Notes under the pieces: model-generated
Databases searched by the model: none
What the model was told of the DNA's origin: nothing
Seen by the model: only the letters and a program-made list of their open reading frames with translations
Shown: piece after piece, positions 26,711-36,009 of the stretch
Numbering within the stretch: the stretch's first letter is position 1
Layout of the letters: every line of letters starts with the position of its first letter
Origin: an uncultured Clostridia bacterium
GTDB lineage: Bacteria; Bacillota; Clostridia; Christensenellales; Borkfalkiaceae
DNA length: 64,000 bases
NCBI GenBank assembly: GCA_944341075.1
Contig: CALVLV010000003.1
Span: forward strand, 1 to 64,000
Direction of reading: 5' to 3'
Program-made: the position numbers and the translations under genes

Positions 26711-27777
26711 CCGAATATACCGAAAAAGAGCTCGACGCCATAGTGCTCGACAGCTTTGAAGAGCTCACATATAAATGCAAGGCGGAATGTACAGACGGCT
26801 TTGCTTTTTCCTCTCCGCGCAAAAAACACGCAGATTTTTTGATTAAAACGCTCGGCGAGGGCGTATATAATAAAGTAAGAGGGTTATTTTTTGACGAAAA
26901 ATACCGCGCAAAGGTGCTGGGCGGGCTGCAAAAGCGCGCCATACGCTGCGTAACGTACTTTTCAGAGGACTACCCCGAAAGTTTCAGGCGCATACCCGCG
27001 CCGCCGCTCGTGCTCTATTGCAGGGGCAACGTCGGTCTTTTAAAGGCGCGCTCGTTTGCCATAGTCGGCTCAAGGCGCACCCTGCCAAACATACTCAAGG
27101 AGTGCAAAAAGCTGAGTTCGCAGCTTGCCGAACACTTTGTGGTAGTCACGGGCACTGCCGACGGCGCCGATACTGCCGCCGCCGAGGGCGCGGCCGAAAG
27201 CGGCAACCTTATATTTTTTGCCGCGCAGGGGCTTGACCATATCTACCCCGCCTCCAACGCCCCGCTGTATAAAAAGGCCGCCGAACGCGGTCTGCTCGTA
27301 TCCGAACAGCGCCCGCAGGCGGGCGCAAAGGCGTACCTCTTCCCCGTGCGCAACAGGCTTATAGCCGCCCTTGCGGAGGGCGTGCTGGTTGTCTCCGCGG
27401 GCGAAAAGAGCGGCGCGTGCATCACCGCCGAATACGCCTTTGAATACGGCAAAGACGTGTTCTGTTTCCCCTATTCGCTGGGCGTTCCGTCGGGCGCAGG
27501 GTGCAACAGGCTGATAAAAAAAGGCGCGTACCTCGCCGAAAATATACTTGACATTTGCTCGGCTTTTGGTTTAGACTTTACTGCACGCAAGATAGAACAG
27601 TTGTCCCCGCGCGAAGGGGAGGTGCTCGCCGCCCTCAAAGCTGCCGGCGAGGCGCACGTTGAAATTATAGCGCAGTTGCTCGGCTGCCGGCCGTACGAAA
27701 TACTTGCAGAACTTTCTTCGCTGGAGGTAAAGGGGCTGGTCTCCCGCCTTGGCGGCAACAGGTACATAGCGCTTTAA
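26707..27777 (+). CDS. dprA: DprA/Smf-like DNA-processing protein, divergent
   Basis: A 356-residue protein. It has an N-terminal helical region, then the Rossmann-like DprA core: YPESFRRIPAPPLVLYCRG, IVGSRRT near 120, GLDHIYPASN, FPVRNRLIAALAEGVLVVSA and SGACITAEYA, then a C-terminal winged helix (about 300-356). DprA loads RecA on incoming single-stranded DNA. The usual SGxAxGID stretch is altered (VTGTADGADTAAAEGAA), so nucleic-acid contacts may differ. Translationally coupled to comM. Confidence 0.9.
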   Translation: MTEYTEKELDAIVLDSFEELTYKCKAECTDGFAFSSPRKKHADFLIKTLGEGVYNKVRGLFFDEKYRAKVLGGLQKRAIRCVTYFSEDYPESFRRIPAPPLVLYCRGNVGLLKARSFAIVGSRRTLPNILKECKKLSSQLAEHFVVVTGTADGADTAAAEGAAESGNLIFFAAQGLDHIYPASNAPLYKKAAERGLLVSEQRPQAGAKAYLFPVRNRLIAALAEGVLVVSAGEKSGACITAEYAFEYGKDVFCFPYSLGVPSGAGCNRLIKKGAYLAENILDICSAFGLDFTARKIEQLSPREGEVLAALKAAGEAHVEIIAQLLGCRPYEILAELSSLEVKGLVSRLGGNRYIAL

Positions 27778-27790
27778 AAGCGCGTTGCCT

Positions 27791-27806
27791 GCGGCATATT
27801 GCGGCA
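27791..27806. repeat. Palindrome before topA
   Basis: GCGGCATATTGCGGCA, directly preceded by TTGCCT (27785-27790). A member of the short palindrome family. Confidence 0.45.
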
Positions 27807-27877
27807 CCAATTGCCTTTAAAGCACTCCTTGCGTGTGCAGAAATTTTGTCAATACTATCGCTAAAAAGGTTGTTTTT

Positions 27878-30238
27878 ATGGATCTTATCATAGTTGAGTC
27901 GCCTTCAAAGGCAAAAACCATTTCAAAATATTTAAAGGGCAAGTATAAGGTGGACGCCTCGGGCGGACACATACGCGACCTGCCCGAACGCACCCTGGGC
28001 GTAAAGATAACCGACAATTTCGAGCCCAGGTACGAAGAGTCGCCCGGCAAAAAGGAGATAATAGCAAGACTGACTGCCGAGGCGAAAAAGGCGGGCAAAG
28101 TATACCTTGCAACCGACCCCGACCGCGAGGGCGAGGCTATAAGCTGGCACCTGCAGACGGTGCTGGGGCTTGACCCCGACGGCGAAAACCGCATAGAATT
28201 CAACGAAATTTCCCCCAAGGCAGTGCAGACCGCCCTTCAGCACCCCCGCAAAATAAACTACAACCTGGTGGACGCCCAGCAGGCGCGCAGGGTGCTGGAC
28301 AGGCTGGTGGGCTACAAACTTTCGCCCCTTCTCAACAACAGGATACAGAACGGCCTGTCGGCGGGCAGGGTACAGTCTGTCGCCCTTCGCCTGATTGTAG
28401 ACAGGGAGCGCGAAATCAAGGCCTTCGTGCCCGAAGAATACTGGAACCTTACGGCGTTTTTGCAGGATTCGGAGGCCAGGTATGCCGCATTTAAGGCCGT
28501 TTGCCAGCTTAAAAAGAGCGGCAAAAGCATAGGCAAAGAGCAGGCGGAGGAGGCCGAGGCCAAGGTAAAGGCTTCGCCCTTCACCGTTACAAAGGTAAAG
28601 AGCGGCGTAACAAAACAGCATGCGCCCGCGCCATTCACAACATCTTCCCTGCAGCAGGACGCATCCAATAAATACGGCATGTCCTCGCCCGAAACAATGC
28701 TTGTTGCGCAGCACCTTTACGAGGGCATGGACGTGGGCGGCGACCACATCGCCCTCATCACATATATAAGGACGGACTCCGTGCGCGTGTCGGAGGAGGC
28801 ACAGGCAAACGCCCTCGCCTTCATAAAGGAACATTACGGCGAAGATTACGCCCCCGCAAAGCCAAATCGCTATGCAACAAAAAAGGGCGCGCAGGACGCG
28901 CACGAGGCCATAAGGCCGATAAACCTTGCCATCACGCCCGAAAGCGTTAAAAAATCGCTCGATAAAAAGCATTACAACATATACAAGCTGGTGTACGACA
29001 GGTTCATCGCCTCGCAGATGGCAGAGGCGCAGTACAACAGCATGCAGATAGAGGCCACCTCAGCGGGCTATGTGTTCAAGGCAAGCGGCAAGTCGCTGCT
29101 GTTTGCCGGCTACACCGCCGCCTATCAGGACGCGGCAAAGGAAAAGGACGAGGAAGAGGAGGCAAAACTGCTGCCTCCCCTGCACGAGGGCGACAGCCTT
29201 ACGCTGCGCGACCTTAAAAAGGAACAGAAGTTCACCCGCCCTCCCCTGCGCTATACAGACGCCTCTCTGGTCAAGGCCATGGAGGAAAAGGGCATAGGCC
29301 GCCCCTCTACTTATGCAAGCATAATTTCCGTGCTCACCCGCCGCAAGTATGTGGAAAAGGACGGCAAGTATATGGTTCCCACCGAGGTGGCATATAAGAT
29401 AACCGACATGCTTGTGCACTACTTTACCGACATAATGGATGTCGGCTTCACCGCCCACATGGAGGACGACCTCGATAAAATAGAGGAGGGCGGCACCGAC
29501 TGGCACAAGATAATAGCAGACTTTTACCCCGGCTTTGCCGAAAAGCTCAAAATAGCCTCTACCGACGGCGACGAGCTCACCGATATAATCTGCGAAAAGT
29601 GCGGCCACCCCATGATAAGGCGCACAGGCAAGTACGGCAAGTACCTCGCCTGCTCAAACTACCCCGCCTGCTCAAACATAATAAGCGAGTCAGAGCAGGA
29701 GGTATCCTCGGTGCGCTGCCCCAAGTGCGGCGCCAACATGGTGGTAAAAAGCGGCAAATACGGCAAGTTCCTCGCCTGCCCCAACTACCCCGAATGTTCC
29801 TCTATCCTTCCCATGGACGCCAGGATATCCGAGGAAAAGTGCAAGGAATGCGGCGGCGAAATGCTTATAAAAAAGGGCAGGTACGGTCAGTACCTGGAGT
29901 GCACCAAGTGCGGCGCAAAGCGCCCGCTCGGCGGCGAGAACCAGGCGGAAAATTCCAAAAACGAGGGCAAGTGCCCCGAGTGCGGCAAGCCCATGCGCAG
30001 GATGCGCTCCAAGACGGGCAAAATATACTACGGATGCACGGGCTACCCCGACTGCAAGTTCTTAAGCTGGGATATCCCCACGGGCGAAAAGTGCCCCAAG
30101 TGCGGCAAGGGCTACCTTGTCAAAAAGGGCAACGAGATAAAGTGCTCGCAAAAGGGCTGCGACTATTCGGTTCCCGCCCCTGCGCCCGCGCCCGAAGGCG
30201 ACCTGGCAGAAAAACCTGCGGAAGGCGGCAATGAATAA
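27878..30238 (+). CDS. topA: DNA topoisomerase I
   Basis: A 786-residue type IA topoisomerase that relaxes negative supercoils. TOPRIM at the N-terminus (IVESPSKAKTI; TDPDREGEA), then the catalytic region with YIRTDSVR, whose Tyr forms the covalent DNA link. The C-terminus carries about five zinc-ribbon repeats from residue 570 on, four of them with CxxC pairs (CEKCGHPM, CPKCGANM, CKECGGEM, CPECGKPM) plus a shorter CPKCGKGY unit. Start at 27878 has a weak AAGG site. It overlaps trmFO by eight bases. Confidence 0.97.
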   Translation: MDLIIVESPSKAKTISKYLKGKYKVDASGGHIRDLPERTLGVKITDNFEPRYEESPGKKEIIARLTAEAKKAGKVYLATDPDREGEAISWHLQTVLGLDPDGENRIEFNEISPKAVQTALQHPRKINYNLVDAQQARRVLDRLVGYKLSPLLNNRIQNGLSAGRVQSVALRLIVDREREIKAFVPEEYWNLTAFLQDSEARYAAFKAVCQLKKSGKSIGKEQAEEAEAKVKASPFTVTKVKSGVTKQHAPAPFTTSSLQQDASNKYGMSSPETMLVAQHLYEGMDVGGDHIALITYIRTDSVRVSEEAQANALAFIKEHYGEDYAPAKPNRYATKKGAQDAHEAIRPINLAITPESVKKSLDKKHYNIYKLVYDRFIASQMAEAQYNSMQIEATSAGYVFKASGKSLLFAGYTAAYQDAAKEKDEEEEAKLLPPLHEGDSLTLRDLKKEQKFTRPPLRYTDASLVKAMEEKGIGRPSTYASIISVLTRRKYVEKDGKYMVPTEVAYKITDMLVHYFTDIMDVGFTAHMEDDLDKIEEGGTDWHKIIADFYPGFAEKLKIASTDGDELTDIICEKCGHPMIRRTGKYGKYLACSNYPACSNIISESEQEVSSVRCPKCGANMVVKSGKYGKFLACPNYPECSSILPMDARISEEKCKECGGEMLIKKGRYGQYLECTKCGAKRPLGGENQAENSKNEGKCPECGKPMRRMRSKTGKIYYGCTGYPDCKFLSWDIPTGEKCPKCGKGYLVKKGNEIKCSQKGCDYSVPAPAPAPEGDLAEKPAEGGNE

Positions 30239-31529
30239 GGTCACTGTTGTAGGCGCAGGCCTTGCCGGGTGCGAGGCGGCGTGGCATCTTGCAGAGCAGG
30301 GCTTTCAGGTCACGTTGTGCGACATAAAGCCCAAGTCGTTCACTCCCGCGCACTCCAACCCCGACTTTGCCGAGCTGGTCTGCTCCAACTCTTTAAAGAG
30401 CAACGACGTATTCGGCAACGCCTGCGGCCTTTTAAAGCAGGAGATGCGCGTTTTGGGTTCGCTCACCATGGCGGCTGCCGAACAGTCTGCCGTTCCCGCG
30501 GGCGGCGCGCTTGCGGTGGACAGGGAGCGCTTTGCGCATATAATAACGCAAAAAATAAAGCAACATAAAAATATAGAAATTGTCTGTAAAGAGGTGGGGT
30601 CTGTACCCGCGGCGCCTGCAATAGTTGCAACGGGCCCGCTTACGGCAGGCGCCCTCGCCGGGGATATCGCCTCTGTAACGGGCGGCGGGCTGCACTTTTA
30701 CGATGCCTCCGCGCCCATAGTTTCGGCGGACAGCATAGATATGTCGCACGCCTTCTCCGGCGGCAGATACGGCAGGGGGGACGACTATATAAACTGCCCC
30801 ATGACAAGGGAGCAGTACAAGGCCTTCTACGCCGCGCTCACCTCGGCAGAGCGGGCGCAGTTGCACTTCTTTGAAAAGAGGGAGATATTCGAAGGCTGCA
30901 TGCCGCTGGAAGTAATGGCGGCGCGCGGTGAAGACACGCTGCGTTTCGGCCCGTTCAAGCCCGTGGGCTTAAGGGACGAACAGGGCAACTGCTTCTACGC
31001 CGTGCTTCAGCTACGCAAGGAAAATCTTGAAGGTTCGGCATACAACCTCGTCGGCTGTCAGACCAATTTAAAGTTCGGCGAACAGAAGAGGGTGTTTTCC
31101 CTCATACCCGCGCTTGCGCATGCCGAATTTCTGCGCTACGGCGTAATGCACCGCAACACGTTCATCAATTCGCCGCAGTGCCTGGGCGCCGACTTCTGCC
31201 TGCGCTCGTCCGACGGGGTGTACTTTGCAGGGCAGATGACGGGCGTGGAAGGGTATGTTGAATCGGCCGCCTCGGGCATGCTTGCGGCAATACACCTTGC
31301 GCGCAGGCTTAAGGGCAAGCCTTTACTGCTCCCGCCCGAACACACCGTGTGCGGCGAACTTTCGCGCTATATAGCGGCGGAAAATAAAAATTTCCAGCCT
31401 ATGAACGCCAATTTCGGCCTTTTGGGCGGCGCGGCTTTGAACATACGCGACAAAAAGGAGCGCTATAAGCTTCTCGCCGAAAGGGCGTTAAAATACATAA
31501 CGGAGTATAAAGAACAATTATGTCAGTAG
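30231..31529 (+). CDS. trmFO: Methylenetetrahydrofolate-tRNA-(uracil-5-)-methyltransferase TrmFO
   Basis: A 432-residue folate/FAD enzyme making ribothymidine at tRNA U54. N-terminal [17 protein letters not shown] is the FAD site. Further family segments: [51 protein letters not shown] and [18 protein letters not shown]. It is in the common topA-trmFO-hslV order, overlapping topA by eight bases and hslV by ten, so the three are coupled. Confidence 0.97.
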   Translation: MNKVTVVGAGLAGCEAAWHLAEQGFQVTLCDIKPKSFTPAHSNPDFAELVCSNSLKSNDVFGNACGLLKQEMRVLGSLTMAAAEQSAVPAGGALAVDRERFAHIITQKIKQHKNIEIVCKEVGSVPAAPAIVATGPLTAGALAGDIASVTGGGLHFYDASAPIVSADSIDMSHAFSGGRYGRGDDYINCPMTREQYKAFYAALTSAERAQLHFFEKREIFEGCMPLEVMAARGEDTLRFGPFKPVGLRDEQGNCFYAVLQLRKENLEGSAYNLVGCQTNLKFGEQKRVFSLIPALAHAEFLRYGVMHRNTFINSPQCLGADFCLRSSDGVYFAGQMTGVEGYVESAASGMLAAIHLARRLKGKPLLLPPEHTVCGELSRYIAAENKNFQPMNANFGLLGGAALNIRDKKERYKLLAERALKYITEYKEQLCQ

Positions 31530-32059
31530 AATTTCACGCAACAACCATCTGCGGCGTAAAAAAGGACGGCGTTACCGCCATTGCGGGCGACGGCCAGGTC
31601 ACCATGGGTGAAAGCGTTATATTTAAAAACAGTGCCACAAAGGTGCGCCGCATATTTGGCGGCAAAGTAATTCTTGGCTTTGCCGGCTCGGTTTCGGACG
31701 CCTTCTCTCTCAGCGAAAAGTTCGAGGGCATGCTCAATAAATTCTCGGGCAACCTCATGCGCTCTGCCGTGGAGCTTGCCGAACTGTGGCGTTCGGACAA
31801 GATGCCCCGCAAGCTTGAGGCGTTGATGATAGTTGCCGATAAAGATACCATGCTCATAGTTTCGGGCACGGGCGAGGTCATCGAGCCAGACGGCGGAGTG
31901 TGCGCCATAGGCAGCGGCGGCAATTATGCCCTTGCGGCCGCCCGCGCCCTAATTCAGAACACCGATTTCTCCGCCGAGCAGATAGCCACCAAGGCGCTCA
32001 AAATAGCCAGCGAGATCTGTGTGTTTACTAACGACAATATAAAATGCGAAACCGTGTGA
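31520..32059 (+). CDS. hslV: ATP-dependent protease subunit HslV (ClpQ)
   Basis: A 179-residue Ntn-hydrolase proteasome-like peptidase. After removal of the leading residues the mature N-terminus would be [10 protein letters not shown], with the catalytic Thr. [24 protein letters not shown] and [16 protein letters not shown] are typical. It forms a dodecamer capped by HslU. HslU is encoded 280 bases downstream, separated by repeats, which is unusual since the two are normally adjacent. Confidence 0.97.
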   Translation: MSVEFHATTICGVKKDGVTAIAGDGQVTMGESVIFKNSATKVRRIFGGKVILGFAGSVSDAFSLSEKFEGMLNKFSGNLMRSAVELAELWRSDKMPRKLEALMIVADKDTMLIVSGTGEVIEPDGGVCAIGSGGNYALAAARALIQNTDFSAEQIATKALKIASEICVFTNDNIKCETV

Positions 32060-32065
32060 AAACTT

Positions 32066-32160
32066 TGTATATGCGTCGCAATACTTTGTTGCGCTGCGGC
32101 AACCTTCAGCCATTTACGTCTAAGTAAACTCCCTCAAATCTTCCGCACGCTCCCTTGCCT
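32066..32160 (+). repeat. 3'-flanking dispersed repeat, copy 3 (after hslV)
   Basis: It begins 7 bases after the hslV stop in the same orientation as copies 1 and 2. Central hairpin TTTAC-GTCTAA-GTAAA. It is followed to about 32220 by CTTGCCTCCCTTGCC...GGGGGGAAG, another common repeat type. Confidence 0.75.
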
Positions 32161-32288
32161 CCCTTGCCAAAGGGGGGAAGAGCGAGCATAGTGAGCGAAG
32201 GGGGGATTTGTGCTCGCTTCTCTGAATTTTTGGCGCCGCGTATTCAAGATTTTTGTGCCGTATTTTTAGCGGCCTGTTTCAATTGACC

Positions 32289-32318
32289 CGCATATATACC
32301 GCAAATAACGGTATTTTT
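32289..32318 (+). promoter_or_regulatory. Palindrome and small terminator-like hairpin before hslU
   Basis: CGCATATATACCGC follows TTGACC (32283-32288). Overlapping it, ATACCG-CAAATAA-CGGTAT with a T6 tail forms a small terminator-like hairpin about 20 bases before hslU. It could end transcription coming through the repeats, or attenuate hslU. Confidence 0.45.
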
Positions 32319-32338
32319 TATTATAAAAGAGGTGTAAA

Positions 32339-33655
32339 ATGGATCTATCACCCAAGCAGATAGTTCATGAATTGGATAAATATATAATCGGTCAGGACGA
32401 GGCTAAAAAGGCCGTGGCCATAGCCCTCCGCAACCGCTACAGAAGGAGCAAGCTCACTCCCGAACTGATGGAGGAGATAACTCCCAAAAATATTATAATG
32501 AAGGGCCCCACGGGCGTGGGCAAAACTGAGATAGCCCGCAGGCTTGCAAAACTTGTTAAGGCGCCATTTTTAAAGGTGGAGGCCACAAAGTATACCGAGG
32601 TAGGTTACGTGGGCAGGGACGTAGAGTCCATGGTGCGCGACCTTGCCGAGTGCGCCATCCGCCTCGTGCGCGAGGAAAAGACGGCAGAGGTAGAGTTCCG
32701 TGCACGCGCCACTGCCGAACGCAGGGTGGCAAAGGTGCTTGCGGAAAACAACAAGGCCGACCGCGGCGATACATCTAAAGAGCTGTTCGAACAGAACTTT
32801 GTGGACGCCATTCACGAGGGCAAGTACGACAACGCCGTTATAGAGATAGACGTGCTCGACCAGCCCAAGCCGTTAGAGCTGTCCGCGGCGGGCGGCACGG
32901 CCATTGACCTCGGCTCTATATTCGGCGGCATGGGGCTTGGCGGCAAGCGCAAAAAGCGCAAACTCACCGTAAAGGAGGCGGTAAACCTTCTTATGGCGGA
33001 GGAGGCGGACAAGCTTATAGATAACGACGCCGTCACCGCCGAGGCGATAAAGCGCGCCGAAAACGACGGCATAATCTTTATAGACGAAATAGATAAAATT
33101 GCAGGCAAGGGCAACACCTCGGGCGCCGACGTCTCGCGCGAGGGCGTTCAGAGGGACATTCTGCCCATAGTTGAAGGCTGCACCGTAATGACCAAGTACG
33201 GCCCCGTAAAGACAGACTACATCCTGTTCATAGCGGCGGGCGCCTTCCACGTTTCAAAGGTGGAAGACCTCATTCCCGAACTTCAGGGCAGGTTCCCCAT
33301 TCAGGTAGAGCTTTCCTCACTCACCAAAAAGGACTTTATAGACATACTCACCCAGCCAGAAAACGCCATAACAAGGCAGTATTCGGTGCTGCTCGCCGTG
33401 GACAATATCGACCTGCACTTCACGCCCGACGCGATAGAAAAGATAGCGGAGATAGCCGAGGACGTAAACGCCACGTCTGAAGATATAGGCGCCCGCCGCC
33501 TTCACACCGTAATGGAATACCTTCTGGAAGATATCTCTTACAACGCCGGCGGCAACGACTATCCCGTCATCCCCGTAGAGATAAACAGCAAGTATGTTGA
33601 AGACCATCTTGAAAAGATGATCAAAAATCGCGATTTAAAGAAGTACGTATTGTAA
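32339..33655 (+). CDS. hslU: ATP-dependent protease ATPase subunit HslU (ClpY)
   Basis: A 438-residue AAA+ unfoldase partner of HslV. IVHELDKYIIGQDEAKKAVAIALRNR opens the protein. Walker A is GPTGVGKTE near 60, followed by the pore motif GYVGRDVES. An intermediate domain follows (about 110-230), then Walker B FIDEIDKIA, and FPIQVELSSL and GARRLHTVMEYLLEDISY at the C-terminus. RBS AGAGGTG. Transcribed separately from hslV if the hairpins between them stop transcription. Confidence 0.97.
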   Translation: MDLSPKQIVHELDKYIIGQDEAKKAVAIALRNRYRRSKLTPELMEEITPKNIIMKGPTGVGKTEIARRLAKLVKAPFLKVEATKYTEVGYVGRDVESMVRDLAECAIRLVREEKTAEVEFRARATAERRVAKVLAENNKADRGDTSKELFEQNFVDAIHEGKYDNAVIEIDVLDQPKPLELSAAGGTAIDLGSIFGGMGLGGKRKKRKLTVKEAVNLLMAEEADKLIDNDAVTAEAIKRAENDGIIFIDEIDKIAGKGNTSGADVSREGVQRDILPIVEGCTVMTKYGPVKTDYILFIAAGAFHVSKVEDLIPELQGRFPIQVELSSLTKKDFIDILTQPENAITRQYSVLLAVDNIDLHFTPDAIEKIAEIAEDVNATSEDIGARRLHTVMEYLLEDISYNAGGNDYPVIPVEINSKYVEDHLEKMIKNRDLKKYVL

Positions 33656-33672
33656 AGTTTAACTGACCGCCT

Positions 33673-33792
33673 GTCATTTATCTACTCGCTTCGCTCGATC
33701 GTAAGGAGCGAAGTGACGGAATAGTGTAAGGAACGGAATAGCGATTGTTACGTGCAACGTCAATCGCGTCAATGATATATTAAATAATTCAC
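33673..33792 (+). repeat. Composite repeat upstream of structured copy C
   Basis: CGCTTCGCTCGATCGTAAGGAGCGAAGTGACGG-type sequence followed by GCGTCAATGATATAT, matching the same order at 12830-12980. No gene in the 33656-33988 gap. Confidence 0.6.
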
Positions 33793-33972
33793 GTTTCAAG
33801 CAAGGTTTCCTTGCGCAGAAAGACCCTATTTGCTGCGGTCAGCAGGCTCACCAAAGAGGGAATTGCCCCGATTATATTATCGGGGGCCCCAAAAAATCGG
33901 GGCAAGGGAGAGCTGGCTCTCCCAAACTCACGAAATTTTTCGTGCGCGGCCCGCGCGAAAAATTTGTGAGGA
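33793..33972 (+). repeat. Structured dispersed element, copy C (leader of hisS)
   Basis: Same five-hairpin plan: GCAAGG/CCTTGC (33800-33814, a two-base compensatory change against copies A and B), GCTG/CAGC (33832-33843), TTGCCCCGATT/AATCGGGGCAA (33863-33905), GGGAGAG/CTCTCCC (33906-33923) and the long CACGAAATTT arm to about 33967. GTGAGGAG and a second GAGGAGG ribosome site follow, just before hisS. Confidence 0.75.
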
Positions 33973-33988
33973 GTGTGAGGAGGTTTTT

Positions 33989-35245
33989 ATGATTAACATT
34001 CCCAAGGGTACAAAGGACGTCCTCCCCCAGGACGCCTATAAATGGCACTACATAGAGGACGCGGCGCGCAAGACGGCGGAGCTTTTCAATATGAAGGAGA
34101 TACGCACGCCCGTGTTTGAGCACACCGAGCTGTTTTTGCGCGGGGTGGGCGACACCACCGACATAGTAAACAAGGAGATGTACACCTTTAAAGATAAAGG
34201 CGACCGCTCTATAACTTTAAAGCCCGAAGGCACTGCAGGCGCGGCGCGCTCGTTCATAGAAAACGGAATGGCGGCCGGCCTTCTGCCCGTAAAGATGTAC
34301 TATATCACCCCCGCGTTCCGCTACGAGCGCCCCCAGGCGGGGAGGCTGCGCGAATTCCACCAGTTCGGCATAGAGATGTACGGTTCCGCCTCTCCCGACG
34401 CCGATGCCGAGGTCATCTTTGCCGCGTCTTCATTTTTAAGCAGGCTGGGCATAAAGGGCGTAAAGCTGAACATAAACTCCATAGGCTGCAAAACCTGCCG
34501 CGCAAGCTATAACGCCGCCCTCAGGGAGTACCTTCGCCCGCACCTTGGCGAAATGTGCTCCACCTGCCGCGAGAGGTTCGATAAAAATCCCCTGCGCATA
34601 CTCGACTGCAAGGAGGAGGGCTGCAAAAAGATAACACGCGGCGCGCCCAGGATAACCGACTACCTGTGCAACGAGTGCTCCGCCCACTTTAAGAAAGTTC
34701 AGCAACTGCTAACGGCGGGCGGGCTTGAGTTCAATATCGACCCCGACATAGTGCGCGGCCTTGACTACTACACAAAGACGGTGTTCGAATTTGTTTCCGA
34801 CAGCATAGGCGCGCAGGGCACGGTGTGCGGCGGCGGCCGCTACGACGGTCTGATAGAGGAGCTTGGCGGTAACCCTACCCCTGCGGTGGGCTTTGCTGCC
34901 GGCATAGAGCGCCTTATACTTTTGATGGAGAACACAGGCGTGCCCTTCCCCGAAGAGCGCGGCGTGCAGGTGTATATCGCCGGCATGGACGATGAAAGCC
35001 GCATGCAGGCCTTTAAGATCGTGTGCGCGCTGCGTGCCGCGGGAATTTCGGCAGAGTGCGACCACATGGGCAAGTCTGTAAAGGCGCAGTTCAAGTATGC
35101 CGATAAAATCGGCGCGCAGTACGTTATCGCTCTCGGCGGCAACGAACTTGCAAGTGGCGTATGCAACGCGAAGCGCATGGCCGACGGCGCCACAACGCCC
35201 GTTATGATCTCCGATATCTGCGGGTTTTTCAAGGGGCTTGAATAA
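33989..35245 (+). CDS. hisS: Histidine-tRNA ligase
   Basis: A 418-residue class II aminoacyl-tRNA synthetase. Class II motif 1 region at the start (PKGTKDVLPQDAYKW), TVKPEGTA-like LKPEGTAGAARS, motif 2 FRYERPQAGRLREFHQFGIE, histidyl motif RGLDYYTKTVFEF, motif 3 AVGFAAGIERL and the anticodon-binding domain (about 325-418). Start at 33989 follows GAGGAGG; the longer frame upstream runs into the repeat. No T-box signature (GGTGGnACCGCG) is in the leader. Confidence 0.97.
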   Translation: MINIPKGTKDVLPQDAYKWHYIEDAARKTAELFNMKEIRTPVFEHTELFLRGVGDTTDIVNKEMYTFKDKGDRSITLKPEGTAGAARSFIENGMAAGLLPVKMYYITPAFRYERPQAGRLREFHQFGIEMYGSASPDADAEVIFAASSFLSRLGIKGVKLNINSIGCKTCRASYNAALREYLRPHLGEMCSTCRERFDKNPLRILDCKEEGCKKITRGAPRITDYLCNECSAHFKKVQQLLTAGGLEFNIDPDIVRGLDYYTKTVFEFVSDSIGAQGTVCGGGRYDGLIEELGGNPTPAVGFAAGIERLILLMENTGVPFPEERGVQVYIAGMDDESRMQAFKIVCALRAAGISAECDHMGKSVKAQFKYADKIGAQYVIALGGNELASGVCNAKRMADGATTPVMISDICGFFKGLE

Positions 35246-35445
35246 ACGTTGTTCATGCTTTCCGCGGCTGACGTCATTTCGCGGCGGCTGTTTCGCTAAA
35301 TATCGCGGCGCTGTTTAATTGCTTTCTTATATGGTTATAAGTTAGTATAAAGGCATGCCTTCAATATGCATGCGCGCAGGCACAAGTGCCATTGGTTGCG
35401 CCATATGTGCCCCTCAATTTACATACAAGGAAGGAAGATATTATC

Positions 35446-35757
35446 ATGAAACAATTAAACGAAGCTCAGTTCAACGAACTCATTTCAGGCAGCAAGCCTG
35501 TTGTCTGCGACTTTTTTGCAACGTGGTGCGGCCCCTGCAAAATGCTTGCGCCCGTGCTTGAAAAGGTCTCCGCCGACTATGCGGACAAGGCCGAATTTGT
35601 AAAGGTGGACGTAGACGAGGCCGCCGCGCTTTCAGTAAAGTACGGCATAATGAGCATACCCTATGTCGGCGTGTTCAAAAACGGCGAAATGGTGGCAAAG
35701 TCCATCGGCTTCATGCCCGAAGGCGAAGTAAGGCAGTTTTTAAACGAAAATCTGTGA
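35446..35757 (+). CDS. trxA: Thioredoxin
   Basis: A 103-residue thioredoxin. Active site WCGPCK at about residues 29-34, the FFATWCGPC strand-helix start, then the cis-Pro region GIMSIPYVGVFKNGE. Cytoplasmic disulfide reductant. The start at 35446 has a long purine-rich site (AAGGAAGGAAG). It is a single-gene unit with a terminator downstream. Confidence 0.97.
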   Translation: MKQLNEAQFNELISGSKPVVCDFFATWCGPCKMLAPVLEKVSADYADKAEFVKVDVDEAAALSVKYGIMSIPYVGVFKNGEMVAKSIGFMPEGEVRQFLNENL

Positions 35758-35847
35758 TTCTACTGCAGCGCCGATAAGTAAATTGTTCAGCACGGCCGCA
35801 TGTGGTTGTCATATAAGCAAATAGTGCCGCCTTCTGTGGCGTAAATT

Positions 35848-35876
35848 CCCCGCGCAAGTTTTGCGCGGGGCTTTTT
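35848..35876 (+). terminator. Terminator after trxA
   Basis: 10-bp stem CCCCGCGCAA/TTGCGCGGGG, three-base loop, then CTTTTT. Confidence 0.85.
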
Positions 35877-35945
35877 GTTGCATGAAAAAGCCGCTGTCTT
35901 TCGGCCGTCCGCAATTCTGAGCAAAAAATTTAAGCGCGTCCGCCC

Positions 35946-35974
35946 TTTACAAAACGGCGCGCAGGCGGTATAAT
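35946..35974 (+). promoter_or_regulatory. Promoter of the iron alcohol dehydrogenase
   Basis: TTTACA (35946-35951), 17-base spacer, TATAAT (35969-35974), 36 bases before the ATG. Confidence 0.8.
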
Positions 35975-36009
35975 ATTGGTAGCAAATATGTAATGTTACG
36001 GAGAAAATC

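Noticed and set aside
33793..33988. T-box leader before hisS
   Set aside because: The leader folds well, but it lacks the GGTGGnACCGCG antiterminator sequence and a clear terminator, and the same element occurs before rbgA and away from any leader.
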